Origin: Calvatia gigantea
Lineage: Eukaryota > Basidiomycota > Agaricomycetes > Agaricales > Lycoperdaceae
NCBI GenBank assembly: GCA_025093985.1
Contig: JACAAK010000010.1
Coordinates: 1,637,501-1,701,500 of the forward strand
Reading direction: 5' to 3'
DNA length: 64,000 bases
Below are positions 1 to 12,773 of this stretch, piece after piece. A model generated the notes under the pieces. The model was given only the letters and a program-made list of their open reading frames with translations. It had not been told where the DNA came from and did no database searches. Within the stretch, counting starts at the first letter, position 1. Every line of letters begins with the position of its first letter. The position numbers were made by a program, and so were the translations under genes.

Positions 1-966
1 GTAATCCTCGTGACCGTTTTATTACCCGATCCCCACGAATTACGTTCGGCCCGGGCCCACAAAATTCTTGATTCCGAAAAAGCATCACTCACACCTAGTT
101 TTAGGCTATCCGAGGAAGCTGAAAAGTTTCATAATATGCCCGTGTATCTGCAGTGAAGTGCGGTGCTTGACAACGAGCACATCGTAACCAAGTGTTCATC
201 ATTTGTGCCTTATCGTTCTTGGGACGGCAGCGTGTACGCATGTGGGGGTTTACCTTTCCTTTTGGCGACCTTGGGTGCTCGAAGCGCCGTTTAGTGGAGA
301 AACCGACGGAGGTCTGTTGCCATAATATCGGATCAACGCTCAACTTTCACTTTGTGGGGTACCCCGGTCAACTCAAATCCACTACCTTGCATCCCCTAGT
401 AGTTCCTGTGAACATATATCGTTCCTAAGTGCGCACGCATTCAAGCGCAGCCTCAGTGGTGGGGGGATAAACAATCTGCGGGTTAGATAGCCCCGGCGTC
501 GGATAAAACGTGGCTCTAGCTAACAAATGTCATCGCTAGATAGTCATGCTACATCAAAAGAAGATCCTGTCGATTGGTGGACAACACCGAAGAATCAAAA
601 TTCCACGCGGTCGAGAGTGGAGGTGAGCAAGTACCTCTTTGCCCATATACAGTATGTGCTATACTTAGCCCGAGCCAGCCCCCAGGATTGCCTGCTACTC
701 CGATTGTCTTGTTCAGCTATTCAGACGCCCTGCACCGACATGGATCCGCCCACACCGTGGATGGCACCTTTCGCGTGAAAGGGCGGGACTTAGAAGGAAT
801 GTAATTTTCCGCTGCGAGACCATAAGGTCACCGGCATGTCATGACACCGAATGTCGGGTTGCAACTCCTCATCAGCTTCTACTTTGGTTCTCTTGGCTTA
901 CTGATAGCACGGATTATGCTCGCAACTCCTATATGATTTCTATGGAAGGAACTCTGGTCCAATGAG
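1..966. other. Left-edge intergenic stretch
   Basis: I see no supportable gene. The open frames here are under 85 codons, mostly without an ATG, and show no family motif. The right end probably holds the upstream promoter region of the AA9 gene. Confidence 0.5.
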
Positions 967-974
967 TATAAAAG
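967..974 (+). promoter_or_regulatory. Candidate TATA box for the AA9 gene
   Basis: The octamer TATAAAAG lies about 60 nt upstream of the ATG of the secreted oxidase gene. That spacing suits a TATA box with a transcription start 25-35 nt downstream and a short leader. The call rests on motif and position only. Confidence 0.5.
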
Positions 975-1032
975 ACTTTAGGATAAAGGGTTATCTGGTC
1001 CAGATCAACCCGCCCTGAGAATCCGAGTCGTC

Positions 1033-2190
1033 ATGTTCAAGCCCTTGTTCCTTGGTCTCTTGCTCTCTTTTGCACCTCTTGTTGCCCCCCACTGTGCGTA
1101 TTGGCGTTCAGTCATTTCCTACATAGACACCCACTGACAACATCCGAACCCTTTCTAGATACCTTCCCTGCCCTTGTCGTGAATGGCGCCAGGACCGGTG
1201 ATTGGGTCAATGTCCGTATGACGAATAACCACTACGATCGCTCTCCTGTGTGTATTTTACTATGCCGAGAATGCTGCCTCAACTACTGGAAACTAATGGC
1301 CATCGCACATTTCAGGTCACGGACGTCAAGAGCTCCGACTTCCGCTGCTACAACTCACAACATCTGCAAGGCGCCAGCACCGTCACCGTCGCTGCTGGTT
1401 CGCAACTCGGCATTGTGGCCGATGACCTTATCTATCATCCCGGCGTGAGTAAATGATATCGCCTGTCAACCGAAGGGATGTTGAAAACCCTCCCAAGGTC
1501 GTGAACGTCTACATGGCCAAGGCGCCTGGCGACGTGACCAACTGGGACGGTAGTGGCGCAGTCTGGTTCAAGGTACATGAGATTACCGCCGTCACCAACG
1601 GGGGTACTTCCATTTCCTGGCCATCGACCAGTATGCTCTCCCCCGTTAGCTCGATCTCCCTATTGACTGGTGCCCATTTATTTAGCCATGAATACCGTCA
1701 CTTTCACCCTTCCAAAGTCCCTTCCTTCTGGCCAATATCTCGTTCGCATGGAGGCTATTGCTTTGCACTCCGCGTCCTCCTATGGCGGCGGTGGGTTATT
1801 TTGCGGTTTAATGCATCGTTTCGCTCGTGACTCTGACTCAGACCTTGCTAGCTCAATTCTACATCAGTTGTGGTCAGATCAATGTTACTGGTGGTGGCAG
1901 TGGCAGGCCTGGTCCTCTCGTCTCTATACCCGGCGTCTACACTGGCAATGTGGGTAGACTGCGATATCTTGGGATTTCTCTGCTAACTTGGTTTTGAATG
2001 TGAACAGGAGCCCGGAATCCTGATCAATATTTATTACCGTATGCCTTTCTTTGTTACTTCTGTTGCAATACATTGAATATTTTCCTAGCCATTCCGACCA
2101 GCTATATTCAGCCTGGACCTGTAGGCGCTCAATTATTCAAACAAATTCCGGGCTCATTTAATTGTTTCACAGGGCGTCTGGCGCGGGTGA
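1033..2190 (+). CDS. AA9 lytic polysaccharide monooxygenase, secreted
   Basis: Copper-dependent oxidase of the AA9 (former GH61) family, which cleaves cellulose and other beta-glucans oxidatively outside the cell. Nine exons fit in phase: 1033-1093, 1159-1247, 1316-1444, 1498-1630, 1686-1790, 1852-1949, 2008-2038, 2089-2120 and 2173-2190. The first 19 residues form a hydrophobic signal peptide. The mature protein would begin [11 protein letters not shown], placing His at position 1 for the copper histidine brace. The family block [13 protein letters not shown], the second histidine in EAIALHSA and the axial-site region [13 protein letters not shown] are all present. No cellulose-binding module follows; the chain stops soon after PGPGVWRG. 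The protein is about 230 residues, normal for a single-domain AA9. A TATA-like box lies about 60 nt upstream. Family assignment is firm; substrate is not known from sequence. Confidence 0.93.
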
Positions 2191-2567
2191 ATCTCGTGTT
2201 GGATGTTAGTGTTTCGGGAACCACTAGCGTACTAAAGGAACGGATGTATGTATTTGTTATCCGATTGCCAAGGTATGTTTGAAAAAGGGAAAAAAAACAC
2301 AGATGTGGTGGAAGTGAACAATGACCGATCCATTATAAGGCGGTTATCCAAGTAGTTGTACGACCTATACGACCTTAACGTATGCCCCAGAAAAAAGTGA
2401 AAATACAAATATAGGGTTGTGTTGTGATTTCCGGAATCAAATGCGAATGGCATAGGCCCGTTTAATGATGTGTGAAAATGTCTCCGTAAGATCCACCATA
2501 AAAGTCACTCCAAAGTCGTCCAAGAAGCCATAAGGCCTATATAGTCGGTTGTGAAGCTCATTCAACC
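2191..2567. other. Convergent intergenic spacer
   Basis: About 380 nt between the stop codons of the convergent AA9 (+) and WD40 (-) genes. It must hold both 3' UTRs. I see no other feature. Confidence 0.5.
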
Positions 2568-5500
2568 TCAGCGTAGTTTGAGCATCGAAGAGTCACTTGA
2601 GTTTGACAACATGAGTGAAATCCCTCTGGGGCTCTTCACTCTCCCGGTATATTCTAAATCCGGACTCTCGGATCTGAAGAGTGCCAAGTCCGCGTGCGGA
2701 CTGCTCGACCGACTTATCTCGTCATATGCAAACAAGGTATCCTCGTGGCCAATATGATCGAGAACGTGATCATCATAAGGTATGTCGGGGGAGTTGGGCG
2801 GTTTGGTCCAAATACGTACGGTGCCATCATGGCTGCCTGAAGCAAACATGAATGGGTCGGTTACAGCGTGGTTCCATGCGATGCACGTGAGGTCTCCGGC
2901 ATGAGCCTGTGCGCGGATATGATGCAGGAGTGCACCAGATTCAGTGTCCCAAATGAATATGCCTCCGGCTAGCGAAAAGTTAGCAAACATTCGATCGGGG
3001 GGGGGGGGGGGGATCCGCTCACTCTTTCCAGCACATAGCACCAGTTCGTTGTTCTGTCCACCGAAGTAACTCGGTCCTGCGAAATCAACGGTAGTTTTGG
3101 GCATGTACGTGTGTCTGTACGGATGTACACCTCATTAGCAACGTGGTTGGAAACCTTAGGGTGCCACCTACCGTAGGGACAGCCGAGACGACTCCCTTCC
3201 TGTCTCTCTATCCTTAACAATCTCGAGTTTCCAAAGCTGAGGTGGTGCCTTATTCTCGTAGCTGATCAGTGCCACCAGCTCGTTTCGGTGTGTCTCAACC
3301 AGGGTGATGTCGCGGACGTCGTTGAGAACAGGGACCTGACTGTTGAACGTTTCAGCCTCGTGCACATACGTAACATCCTTTAACAAGAGCGTACCACTCG
3401 ATCTGTCGGAGCTCCATGTTGAATACTGGAAACAACGTCAGCTTTGGGGTTTTGTAGGAAGTATAGAGGTGACGTACCAATCAGGCGCTTCTCAGCTCGA
3501 GATTTACTTGGCAGTAGACCGCTGGGGGACTCCAGAAGAGGGCCAACGGCTAGGAGGCGTCTGTCATCTGGTGTGACTGCAACATCGTGTATCTTGATGG
3601 ATCCAAGGTTGAATATGCCGGATTGCTTGTTATAATATGATCAGGTCTTGTTGATGCGGAGGAGATGTATTTTATTACCTCGCCGTTGATGTCCTGCATT
3701 CCAGGTGTCAGTTAACATACATGTCATGGGATCAGCGGGATGCGCTTACCAATTGGTAAATCTTGCTGCCTTCAACGGACATGAATTCTACATTGCATAA
3801 TGGCTCAGAGATCTCGCATCAATCTGTGCGGGTTTGACTTACTGTGGTCATAATTACACCAGGTAACAGCTTCGACAGCATCTTCGCGTTCAATACTCTT
3901 TGCACAAACACCGTCCTATCAGGGGATAATTAGAGGCGCCACCGCAGCTCCAGTAGGTTGTGAGCATACCTCGGCAGTCCAGACCTTCATGCCTTTAGCC
4001 ATCTTTGTCAACAGGTATTTACCATCTGGAGACCTACAAGCGATCGTTAAAAGTTGGCTATCATCGGATCGGGGAATGACTTACCAAGCCACTTGTCCAA
4101 CGAAGCTTTTGACATGAGCTAGAACGCGATGCGAGGTAAAGGGTTCCTAGATAACATGATATGAATATGGATGGTAACGCGATACGAGGGCACTTACTCC
4201 GACTTTGAATATCACGGAAGTGCGATCCCAGCTAGAAATGGATATGATCAGCGCCGGATCGAGCGGTCCCAAAAAACGTCTACAAACCTTGATGTGGCCA
4301 AATACTTCCCATCGGGAGAAAATTGTAGGTGTTTCACTAGGGCCGTATGTGCCGCCAAGTCTTGCGTCGCATCCAATACCTTCAACTTCGGCACTAGGGA
4401 GGCAAGCCGAGACTTCGCAACTGCACCCTTCAGCGGAGTGTTTGCTCTCCTCCTTTCCGACGATGTCGTCCTTCGTCGTGCGGGTTCCCTAGCGGTTCCA
4501 ATAACAGGCGTCGCGTTCGAGTCCGTTATCGCAGCGCGGATGCGCACTGCGCGAAATGCCTCCCGCCAACGTTGCTTGCCTGCGCTTGTGCTTGTGGCAT
4601 TGTTTATCGGGAATGGCATGGATTCAGGAGTGGGAGATTTTTCTTGGGATGCAATAGAAGGTGATCGTGGGCTGCCTGGAGCAGGGCCAAGACCCAGTGT
4701 TTGGAGCGCGAGGACGGTTTCGGAAGATTTGCGTCCATATGTATTGTTGGTCATGTTCGTTGAGCCCGCTTTTGACGTGTTATTCGAGTGGTTCAAGTTG
4801 GTCGCAGTGTAGGTATTGGAAATCGGGAGGACACTTTCACAGTCATCTGCTCTGCTGGCGAGACAGGAACAGAAAGGGAAGAGCCTGTGGATTCTGCCCT
4901 TGATCGCAACGAACGGGCGGATGATTACCGAAGCCGCAGCTATTAGGGCATGACGGACCCTCTCGAGTCCATGACGGGTAAGTTCGAGGACACGGTTTTG
5001 TAGCATGGTGTCGGTAGCTTCCATCAAAACGTCATCAAGCCATTTCTTGCCCCGGTAGCGCATAAAGATCCAGCGCTCGGTGGCAAACCATGTCGATACA
5101 GCGCAGAGTCCAAAGGAGGTTAAAGTGGTTAGTACGGTGGTGATCGTTGATGTGACCGGAGCCTGTAAGAGAAAGGTAACAAGGTAGTCCATGAGACAAG
5201 GTACGGTACTGGCAGGTGGAACGGAAGCGGAATACCTGGTTAGAAGCGTACGCGAAGAAGCACAGGCCGACTGAGAAACATGCCACCGACATGACGAGGA
5301 ACACGAGGGGAGACCTTTTGATCCAAATGAGAACCCACCAGGGCACGCGGTCACCTGGTGAACGGCTGTGATATTACGGAAATAAGACCTGGGCTGGCAA
5401 GGAAATGAAAGTTCATATGATGGACTTACTACATGGCTTGCTTCCACGTTAGTCCAAGAAGAGAGTTTACAGCGGCTGCGATGCTGAATACAAGGGACGC

Positions 5501-6874
5501 GAACCAGAAGCTATTAACGGCATCGGAGAGTTCGTTGCGTTCAAGCTCGTAAGAAAACTGCATTGTGGTCGCTGTCACTGCGGAGAAGAACGTAGCAACA
5601 GTAGAAAGGTTGAGCAAGTTTGTTGCTCCATGCTTCTGGGCGAATCGAATTATCGGGACACCTGTATATGGGGACGGAGTAAATCTTGGTCATAGTGAGC
5701 AAAGAACTCATCATACATACCAACTTCGATGAAAATTGAAAGGGTGGAAGTTATACTATCAATGTGCTCTCCCATTTCGATCGAGAGGTCATGAAGGTAG
5801 CGCTGAACCGCTGGATTCCGAAATTGACCTGATAAAAGGGTCAGCTGGTGTTTAGAGATGCCGGAGTATTGAATGATGAATACCCGTATATTCCCTCAGG
5901 CAAGAAGCCCAGTACTAAGGGTCTCCGGTCAGGGTGTGAACAGTGTTGGGGCACTGACGTCAGCTCACCTGAAGGTCCCTTTCGAAGGACAGGATTGACG
6001 CATTGACTGCTTCATCCGTGAACTCTGGGAATTCGTTGAGGCAATGGAGGAAGGTGCCAATTTCCTTGGCGAAGGAATCCATCTGGTCAGGAAAGTCCTC
6101 GACGTCGATATCCTCGTTGACAATGGGTTGGACAATGTGGGAAGGGGCCTTGGTCCGCCATCTTCGGCCTCGTCGTCTTCCGGGGGATTGGTTATCGATA
6201 ACGGACTCCCTGGGAGCCCTTGATATCTTTCTAGGAAATAAAGCTGCTGCGTTTTCTCGATAGAGGAAGAGAATCTGAGCTAATCGCTCTCTGAGATGAA
6301 ACGCAGAAGACAAAATGGCGACGGAACTTCCAAGTTGACGTGCGGCATTGGCGAAGTTACGCAACTAGCCTCACGGTCAGGGAAACATGGTTGGGAGAAA
6401 AATGAGGGTGTTCATTACCTCTCTGTCGAAATTACTCATCCGCCTATGACAGCCAAATTTGGCCGTGATAGTGAGTACCTTACTGCGTGCGTATGTTAGG
6501 ACGGATGCTCACCGAGAGAATTTATTAAAGGCGGTTGCACCAGCATCCTGCATGTGTTCATCGACAGAAGCTATTTATAAATTTGGGTGAGCTGAGGGAT
6601 AGGCTTCGGAACGGAGATTTTACTCACGGACGTCCCTGTCAGCCTCGAAAGCAGGTTTTTCTTCCTTGCCTAAAGAAAGATGAGCGGTGGTTAAATGACA
6701 TATGCCAGGGAACTGACGTTTGACTACTTCGTCGCTCTGCAGCAGCATTTCTACCAGGCTCAGAATTGTCTCCCGACGGTCCCCAGCACTACCTCGGTGT
6801 CGGTGGGAGCGGGTAGTGTTTGTATTCTCCTGTTGGAGGCCTTCGGTAAAGTCAGGAAGCATGGCACCCGACAT
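2568..6874 (-). CDS. WDR26-like WD40 protein with N-terminal membrane helices
   Basis: Read on the minus strand through at least 14 exons. The proposed start is the ATG at 6874 (MSGAMLPDFTEG); an upstream exon cannot be excluded. The N-terminal third has hydrophobic stretches: LLNLSTVATFFSAVTATT, SFWFASLVFSIAAAVNSLLG, WWVLIWIKRSPLVFLVMSV and FGLCAVSTWF. These suggest three or four membrane or buried helices. A basic, Ser/Pro-rich linker follows. Then come WD40 blades: HLQFSPDGKYLATSSWDRTS, SPDGKYLLTKMAKGMKVW, QVPVLNDVRDITLVETHRN, GPSYFGGQNNELVLCAGK, GGIFIWDTESGALLHHI and FASGSHDGTVRIWTKPP. The propeller resembles WDR26/Gid7-type proteins, which act in CTLH/GID ubiquitin ligases. The membrane-like N-terminus is not part of that family, so CTLH function is uncertain. 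A poly-C tract (poly-G on the plus strand, near 2998-3012) falls inside an intron. Confidence 0.8.
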
Positions 6875-7527
6875 CTCGAGGAAACGAAGGAGGGAACTGG
6901 GCAAGTGCAATGGGGGTTTGTCGATCGTGTACGGAGGGTATTTATAAGAAGAAAGATGTGGAGCACGTCAAAAGGGTATGGTGTATCGGGGAGTAGTAGT
7001 GATGGTAGTTGGTGGGGTGGTGATTAAGAGACACGCATAAAACCAGGAACATGTGTTGCTCGCCAGCCGAATAATTCTCTTTTTTTGCCACAAAAACCAT
7101 GCTTTACTAGCTACCGTATCAGGAAGGTAATACGCCTCCCTGAGTTAACCACGTGATCGTTTCTTGCTGGATCTCATTTGGGTGGACTGGAATTGATTCC
7201 TTCATGACATATCCATTGCAACACATTTATCTTCACTAATACTCTCTACAACAACATCATAAGGGCTGTGGCTCTTACTTTCCTCCTTCAATAGATCCTC
7301 CTTTTCTTGCCCTTATCCTCCCGCAGTGGCCAAGGTTACGGCTTTCAATAGCCACCGTCTTCTTAAGGGTCCGTACACGTCCACAATTGAAATCTTTGCT
7401 ACTGGTGGCGGTACCTGCCAGCATATTTCCAGTCCGGAACTAAGAGGCACAAGGGGAATCCCGTGCGTGCTACATCAACTTCTCTTCTCTCTTCTTACCC
7501 ATCCAACCTCACTCAGGGATTCACACC
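6875..7527. other. Divergent intergenic region
   Basis: About 650 nt between the 5' ends of the WD40 gene (-) and the UBE3D-like gene (+), so it should carry both promoters. From about 7200 rightward the plus strand is C/T-rich, as in many fungal 5' leaders. No ATG occurs in the last 200 nt before 7528. Confidence 0.45.
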
Positions 7528-10500
7528 GTGGCTACTCTCACTCGACCCAAGACGGCTCCGGCTGCATCAACGCAGTCGACTGTCCTATTGTCAGAAGTCC
7601 CATCCCCATTCTCTCAAGAGGAGCTGGATCAGATCCAATTGAATGGCTCTTCCCCGAGTCAGATTGAAGAGCCCAGTGCCCCTGGAGAGGCTGTCCGAAA
7701 TGATTGGACACCAAGTGAAGAAGAGCACCCGCAGGAGGGATCCTCGAGCGTTCTGGTCAGTAACTTGCCGCGATATTGCTGGGAGCTGTCTCATTAAAAA
7801 CTGCAATATACAGAGCGATCTAATTCCTTCGATCTCATATGTCCAGAGGTCGTGTATCATGACACTCAACGATCTGCTCTCGTCACCAACACACTGGAAT
7901 CCAATTGTACCAGACCGCCGACATTCCATGCCCGCTGCTCAACAATCCTCTTCTTCGCAGCAACCACAACCCGATTCCTCATCTCTTGCTCTTCATACCC
8001 TCGTTCTCAATCTTCGGCAGCGCCAGCTTGAAGGCGAAATGGTTCAAGTGCCTGATTCTTCTTCGGATACGGAACTTTTTCATGAGCTCCGCATTCGTGT
8101 TGATGCTCTTTCCACGGATCTGTCACCCACGGACGCTACGCTGGCTCAAACCCTTGTCTCTCTTCTCACTCATTTCGATCGCCTGTCAGTCATCTATGCT
8201 TCATCATCTCGTTTCGTTGGTCGGTCACTAAACCAGGAACTTGCCGATAACCCTGAGCTTCTACCACCAGCTGACCTCTTTGATTCGTTGAAACGTCAAC
8301 TAAGCGATTTACAAGTCGAGCGCTTAACTTCGCAATCTGACCTTTTTCCTAAAGGGGCATCCCCCGTTCTTGCCGTCGAGGGCGCTCTGCTCTGGACGCG
8401 GATCGACGAAGAACTTGAAAAAGTAGTTGCATTATGCAAAGACCGTACCGAAAATCTGCCCCAATTTTCAACCGATAATCTCCCTCCAGGATACGATGAA
8501 ACCGGCTATGAAAACCCACCAGAATACGATATGAACTCGAGACCTTCCCTCGATGACTCCAGCACGAAGGCCGTGCCACCCCAGCAGACACAACTTAATG
8601 CTCGCCTTACAGACGAGAAAATGCGGATGGACCTTGAGGCCGTCACATTGGCGATCGACCGGCTGTACAAGGTCGCACCACAGCTACACAACCAACGGGT
8701 AGAACTCAAATCTTCCAAGCTGGCGGAGTTAGAGAGAGCCAGCCGTGAAGGGGGAGCCTCCACATCGGTTCAATCAGGTGCCTCGCACGGCAAGCAAAAG
8801 GAGCGTGATGTACGGGAACTGGAAAAACTTCTTGACCTCTTGGGGAAAGCCTCAGATCGCAGCCTTCGAGACCAAGCCGTTATCGTTGAAGGAGGAATGC
8901 AGGGTCGACTCGAAAAAGTTCGACAACGGGATCTCGAAAAGGTGGGTGGTTCCCATAATTCAGGTGCAATTGAAACCTGAGACAAGGGGAATGTTACAGA
9001 GGGACGCCTTCGTGGAAAAATTGGTGAGGCACTCAGATTCACGTCGCATCCATGATCAAGACGCAACGCTACACCCACGCATTAAGGATCCAAACGCCTT
9101 ACTCACCCTGCCGGAATTCATCCGCGAATCTGTACCTCCCGAAATGATCAAGCAAGACCCCAAGGCTCTGCTCAGCTTGCCTGAATTTGTTAGGGAGCCC
9201 CCACCCCCACAACTCATTCCCGCAGAAGAAGAACAAGACTCGGAGCCTTTCGTGTCTCACGTCTCAAAGCTGAAGAAGAAGAATCGCATCAGGAGTTCGT
9301 CAGCGCCGCCTCTGTCATGGTTACGTCCGTCCTCATCCAGGGGAGGCAAGTCGAAGGGCCAAAATACAGGTAAGCTGAGTTGAGCCTTTCGAAGAATAAC
9401 CCTTGATTTCATGTTGACTGTGCTTCGATCCGTAGTCTTTGACGTATCTTACGTCGCGGAAAATTACGAGAACCTACATCACATCCTGGTTTATTTCACT
9501 GCAACTGGAGCCACGCTTGGGGCCGACATTGAGGCTGAAGTACCTACCACTTCGATCCCGTATGACTCGGAGCCGAGCTGCGAGTTCTTACAACTCAAGA
9601 GCGGGACACTCACGGCGGGTCCATTGATTCTGCCCGGATTTACGACCCCCGGAAAAAAGGACGTGAAAGTACAAAGAGGGCACTTCGAAGTCAAGATACC
9701 AACGATATCACCCACCCCAAAATCCTCTTCGTCGTCGCCGCCGCCGCCATTATCTTCGCCCGATCTGGATGGGAATGACAAAGCACTTTTGGATGCGTCG
9801 CAATTGATTACTTCGAGCCCTACAACCTTCATTTGTGCTTCTTGTTCACTACCTCTTATTCACTCCGCGAAGATCAATGATTATCGGGATTTGCCCTCAG
9901 AGCATTGGGAAGAGCTTGTAGAGGCCTGGATGTGCCATTCGGATCAAAAACTCCATGAACATGTGGTCAACCATGGTAGACGTGGATTTTGGCCCAAGGA
10001 GGGAGAAGCCCTTGTTGGTGGGAGTTACATTCTGTTTGAAGAATCTGCCGTACACTTGAATAACCTCTACGCGGCTGGACAGCCGAAGGTACGTCCATAA
10101 TAATTTCCTGTTTTGCTTTTGTGCGTGGATTTCGGACGCATAAGAAAACCGACGTTGGAAAGTCACCAACGGCTCCCCCTACATGCCAGTGACCTCGTGG
10201 GTTTCTGATTTACGAGAAGCCGCGATCAGTTAACAACGGGTGCAGCGGGTGTGTTAGGGTTGGCGCTTTCGGTTGATACAGGACGTCCAAGATGAAACGT
10301 CGCAGGATGCCATGCGGTCTCCTGTAGGCCGCTCACAAAACAACCCCCATGCTAATAGGCTCACGTAGTGGGAGCTACAATTGGGCGGACAATTTTCTTG
10401 TTTCAATTTTTTTCATTGATTCACTTCGGATGACGGGATTGCTAAATTTGTTCTCCCTGACTGCGATAGCAGGATGCGCAGAATTGGACCTTAGTACGAT

Positions 10501-11347
10501 GCTTGTGTGGGAATGTAGTGGGACGGTGCCAGAAATATGACAACGAGAATGGGAAGAGCTCAATGATGTATCGAATGCTCAAGTACGCGATACGCCCTGT
10601 CAGTCCAACAACTGAGTACGTAAAGTCTATCTTTCATCTCGCTTGTACCCTTTTATTGACCTTCTTTCATTTCAATGAACTTCCTCTTGTGTACTGTCAT
10701 ATGATCACACCGGCTTTCACCTTTTCTCGTGACTTGCCATGAATTCATGGGTCCCTTATCACCCGACGACGAAATAACGCCGGCACCTTACTTACTTGGA
10801 ACTAAGCAGGCCATTGAAAATCCCACTTACCGCGTTTATCGTGAGGGATATGATGGAGTATGTTGCCGCCCACGCTACTTACCGGTTTGTTATTCGAGAT
10901 GAGGAGGAAGAACGGGCGAGAATCCTCGTGAGTCGTCTCCACAATTCGCCCCTGTTACCCTGGAATTGAAGTTAAGTAAATCCCTAGATATGGTTATTCA
11001 GACCCGGGATGCGCATATCTTACTCGGCAGCTGTAAACCGTATAATTCCCAAGACTGGGTCTATATTTGCCGCGAAGGTCCTCTTTAAATTGCTCGGTCC
11101 AGCCGACGCGTCCACGGATCTGAAGATGTGAGTGCGCAGCTGGTCTATCATTGTTCAGCTCCGCTGACCTCTGTATGTTTCCAGCATTTTGGCTAGGTAT
11201 CCTAACTTCCCGCAGGCAGAATACCTTTCGTACCCAATGGATGTCTGTCAACGCCTCGCTGTCATTTTGAAGGAAACGAATTCAGTTTATCCGGAGAACA
11301 TGCGCAGGATGGCTGACTTGGATGTCGGATGGATGCGAAGACTCTAG
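7528..11347 (+). CDS. UBE3D-type HECT-like E3 ligase with long N-terminal extension
   Basis: The C-terminal half matches the HECT-like E2-binding family of UBE3D/Ipa1, ubiquitin ligase-type proteins that bind E2 enzymes. Family signatures seen are FICASCSLPLIHS, the LPSEHWEELVEAWMCHSD block, a second Cys cluster RCLCGNVVGRC, and the C-terminal MMEYVAAHATYRFVIRD, ILIWLFRPGMRISYSA and AKVLFKLL. Phase-consistent exons are 7528-7755, 7814-8941, 9000-9369, 9436-10088, 10282-10323 (uncertain), 10473-10615, 10810-10927, 10988-11127 and 11185-11347, giving about 994 residues. The first ~540 residues are unrecognised: Pro/Ser-rich, a helical segment, and a repeated LPEFxRE motif. They could be a separate gene that merely splices in phase. 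The frame opens with GTG at 7528 in good initiator context (cacc-GTG-gct); no ATG lies just upstream, so the true start may be in an unseen exon. Confidence 0.75.
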
Positions 11348-12564
11348 AGCTGCTCTACCCTTCCTTCTTTCTTTCCCTTCCCCCACCCGTTATTTGCTAT
11401 GCAGAGTTTGTATGATATGATGGTTTCGACATGTTATCTGGAACGTTCCAACTAGTCGCTTTCTTTGGATGTCTCTCGTTTCCCTTGTGCACCTAACGGC
11501 CGATGTGATTCACTCTCTACTTTGTCTGTCACGGTACCTTACGGGAGCTACAGCCGTCTCGACAACAATCACATTTCGATGCTGGGGAATTCTTCCCCTG
11601 ACAACTTGATCGAGGCATGCCTCAACCTTCGAGCATTGAACAGTCCTATCATTAGTCCCGCCAACCACCGGTCAGCAAGCAAGGTAGTGAAGAACCATTT
11701 AATTAAATCAGGTCACTTCCGCTTATAGCATTTTGGTGACTATCCGAACTAAGTTAGAACCCCAATAACTTAATCATATTTACTCGCAGTGAAGCGACCT
11801 ACGACCGTTCCGCCTCATGTTCACAACCCCTACAAACACCGGGACTAATAAATAATAGAAATATTTCTACCCGCCGTCCAGAGCAGTATGACATGAAAAG
11901 CCGAAGTGTTCCGCAATCCCTCAATTGCTGGAATCCAAACCAAGAGTTACAGTAGATGACTTCCTGTAGGATTTAGAATTCTAGATCATATTTCTAAACC
12001 TTAATGACACTCATTGCTGAAGTATCAGTCAAACTACCACACAAAATCCAAACTGTTAAGGCCATGACAAATTTCACACCACAATTTGATGAGCCTCTCA
12101 CATCCTGCAAAAGTGGTCATAGCCGGTGAAGAGATACAATGATTTAACTTGATCAGCACTGTGTCCTTAGTGTTTGGAGACTTACAGAGGTCTCACATTG
12201 TATTTAGGAGAGAGGAAAGTGCATATACAACCAAAAGATAAAGGACCCAAGCGGGGAATTGATGGCGGAGCCCCAAAAAAGGGTTTAGAACAAGTGTCTG
12301 CAACTAGGAATGGGGTAGGAGGCCTCCTCCAGATTAAGGTTTAGAAAAGCCCTATCCAAAACAATCCCATCACCCAGCATTCATGGCAAGTCACACTCCT
12401 GCTACTTGGAGTAATTTAGAAATATTATCTAGAATTCTAAGTGCTGCAGGAAGTCATAAACAATTGTCTCTGCAATCCATTTGCCAGTACAGTTCAGCTT
12501 GTCAAGTGACAACGAACCATAAACCAAACAAAAAGAGAACAAGAGACCCTTTAAGAAAGGGATC
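11348..12564. other. Intergenic region between the E3 gene and the U2 gene
   Basis: About 1.2 kb. The short open frames lack motifs. The part from about 11,750 rightward is A/T-rich. It contains the 3' UTR of the upstream gene and the 3'-end signals of U2, neither of which I can place. Confidence 0.4.
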
Positions 12565-12747
12565 CCCCGACGACATAAGCCGGTACTGCAGCGGCGGAGT
12601 CATCACGCCCAAGTCGTGCAAGCAGAGGACGAGGAACTGGGGCGGCAAAAATTAGATAACCAATAATGGAGGCGGTGCCTCCATAATAGTGGTTAAACTA
12701 TTAAGAACAGATACTACACTTGATCTAAGCCAAAAGGCCAGAGTGGT
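12565..12747 (-). ncRNA. U2: U2 spliceosomal snRNA
   Basis: Read on the minus strand, the 5' part contains GGCCTTTTGGCTTAGATCA, then AGTGTAGTATCTGTTC. The GTAGTA within it is the U2 segment that pairs with the intron branch site. Next are a short stem (stem IIa-like), the stem GGAGGCACCGCCTCC (stem IIb-like), the Sm site TAATTTTTG near 12650, and a 3' stem-loop with the loop CTGCAGTACC (compare the U2B''-binding loop IV). The order and spacing are those of U2. The 5' end is placed from the conserved start and the upstream TATA box; the 3' end is approximate to about 15 nt. Introns elsewhere in the window have matching CTAAC/CTGAC branch sites. Confidence 0.92.
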
Positions 12748-12773
12748 AAGGAGTTAACATGCCTCAAGCGAGG

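Noticed and set aside
10349..10540. Plus-strand frame SYNWADNFLVS as an exon of the E3 gene
   Set aside because: It is out of phase with both neighbours and covers an intron; the exon at 10473-10615 gives the expected Cys motif instead.
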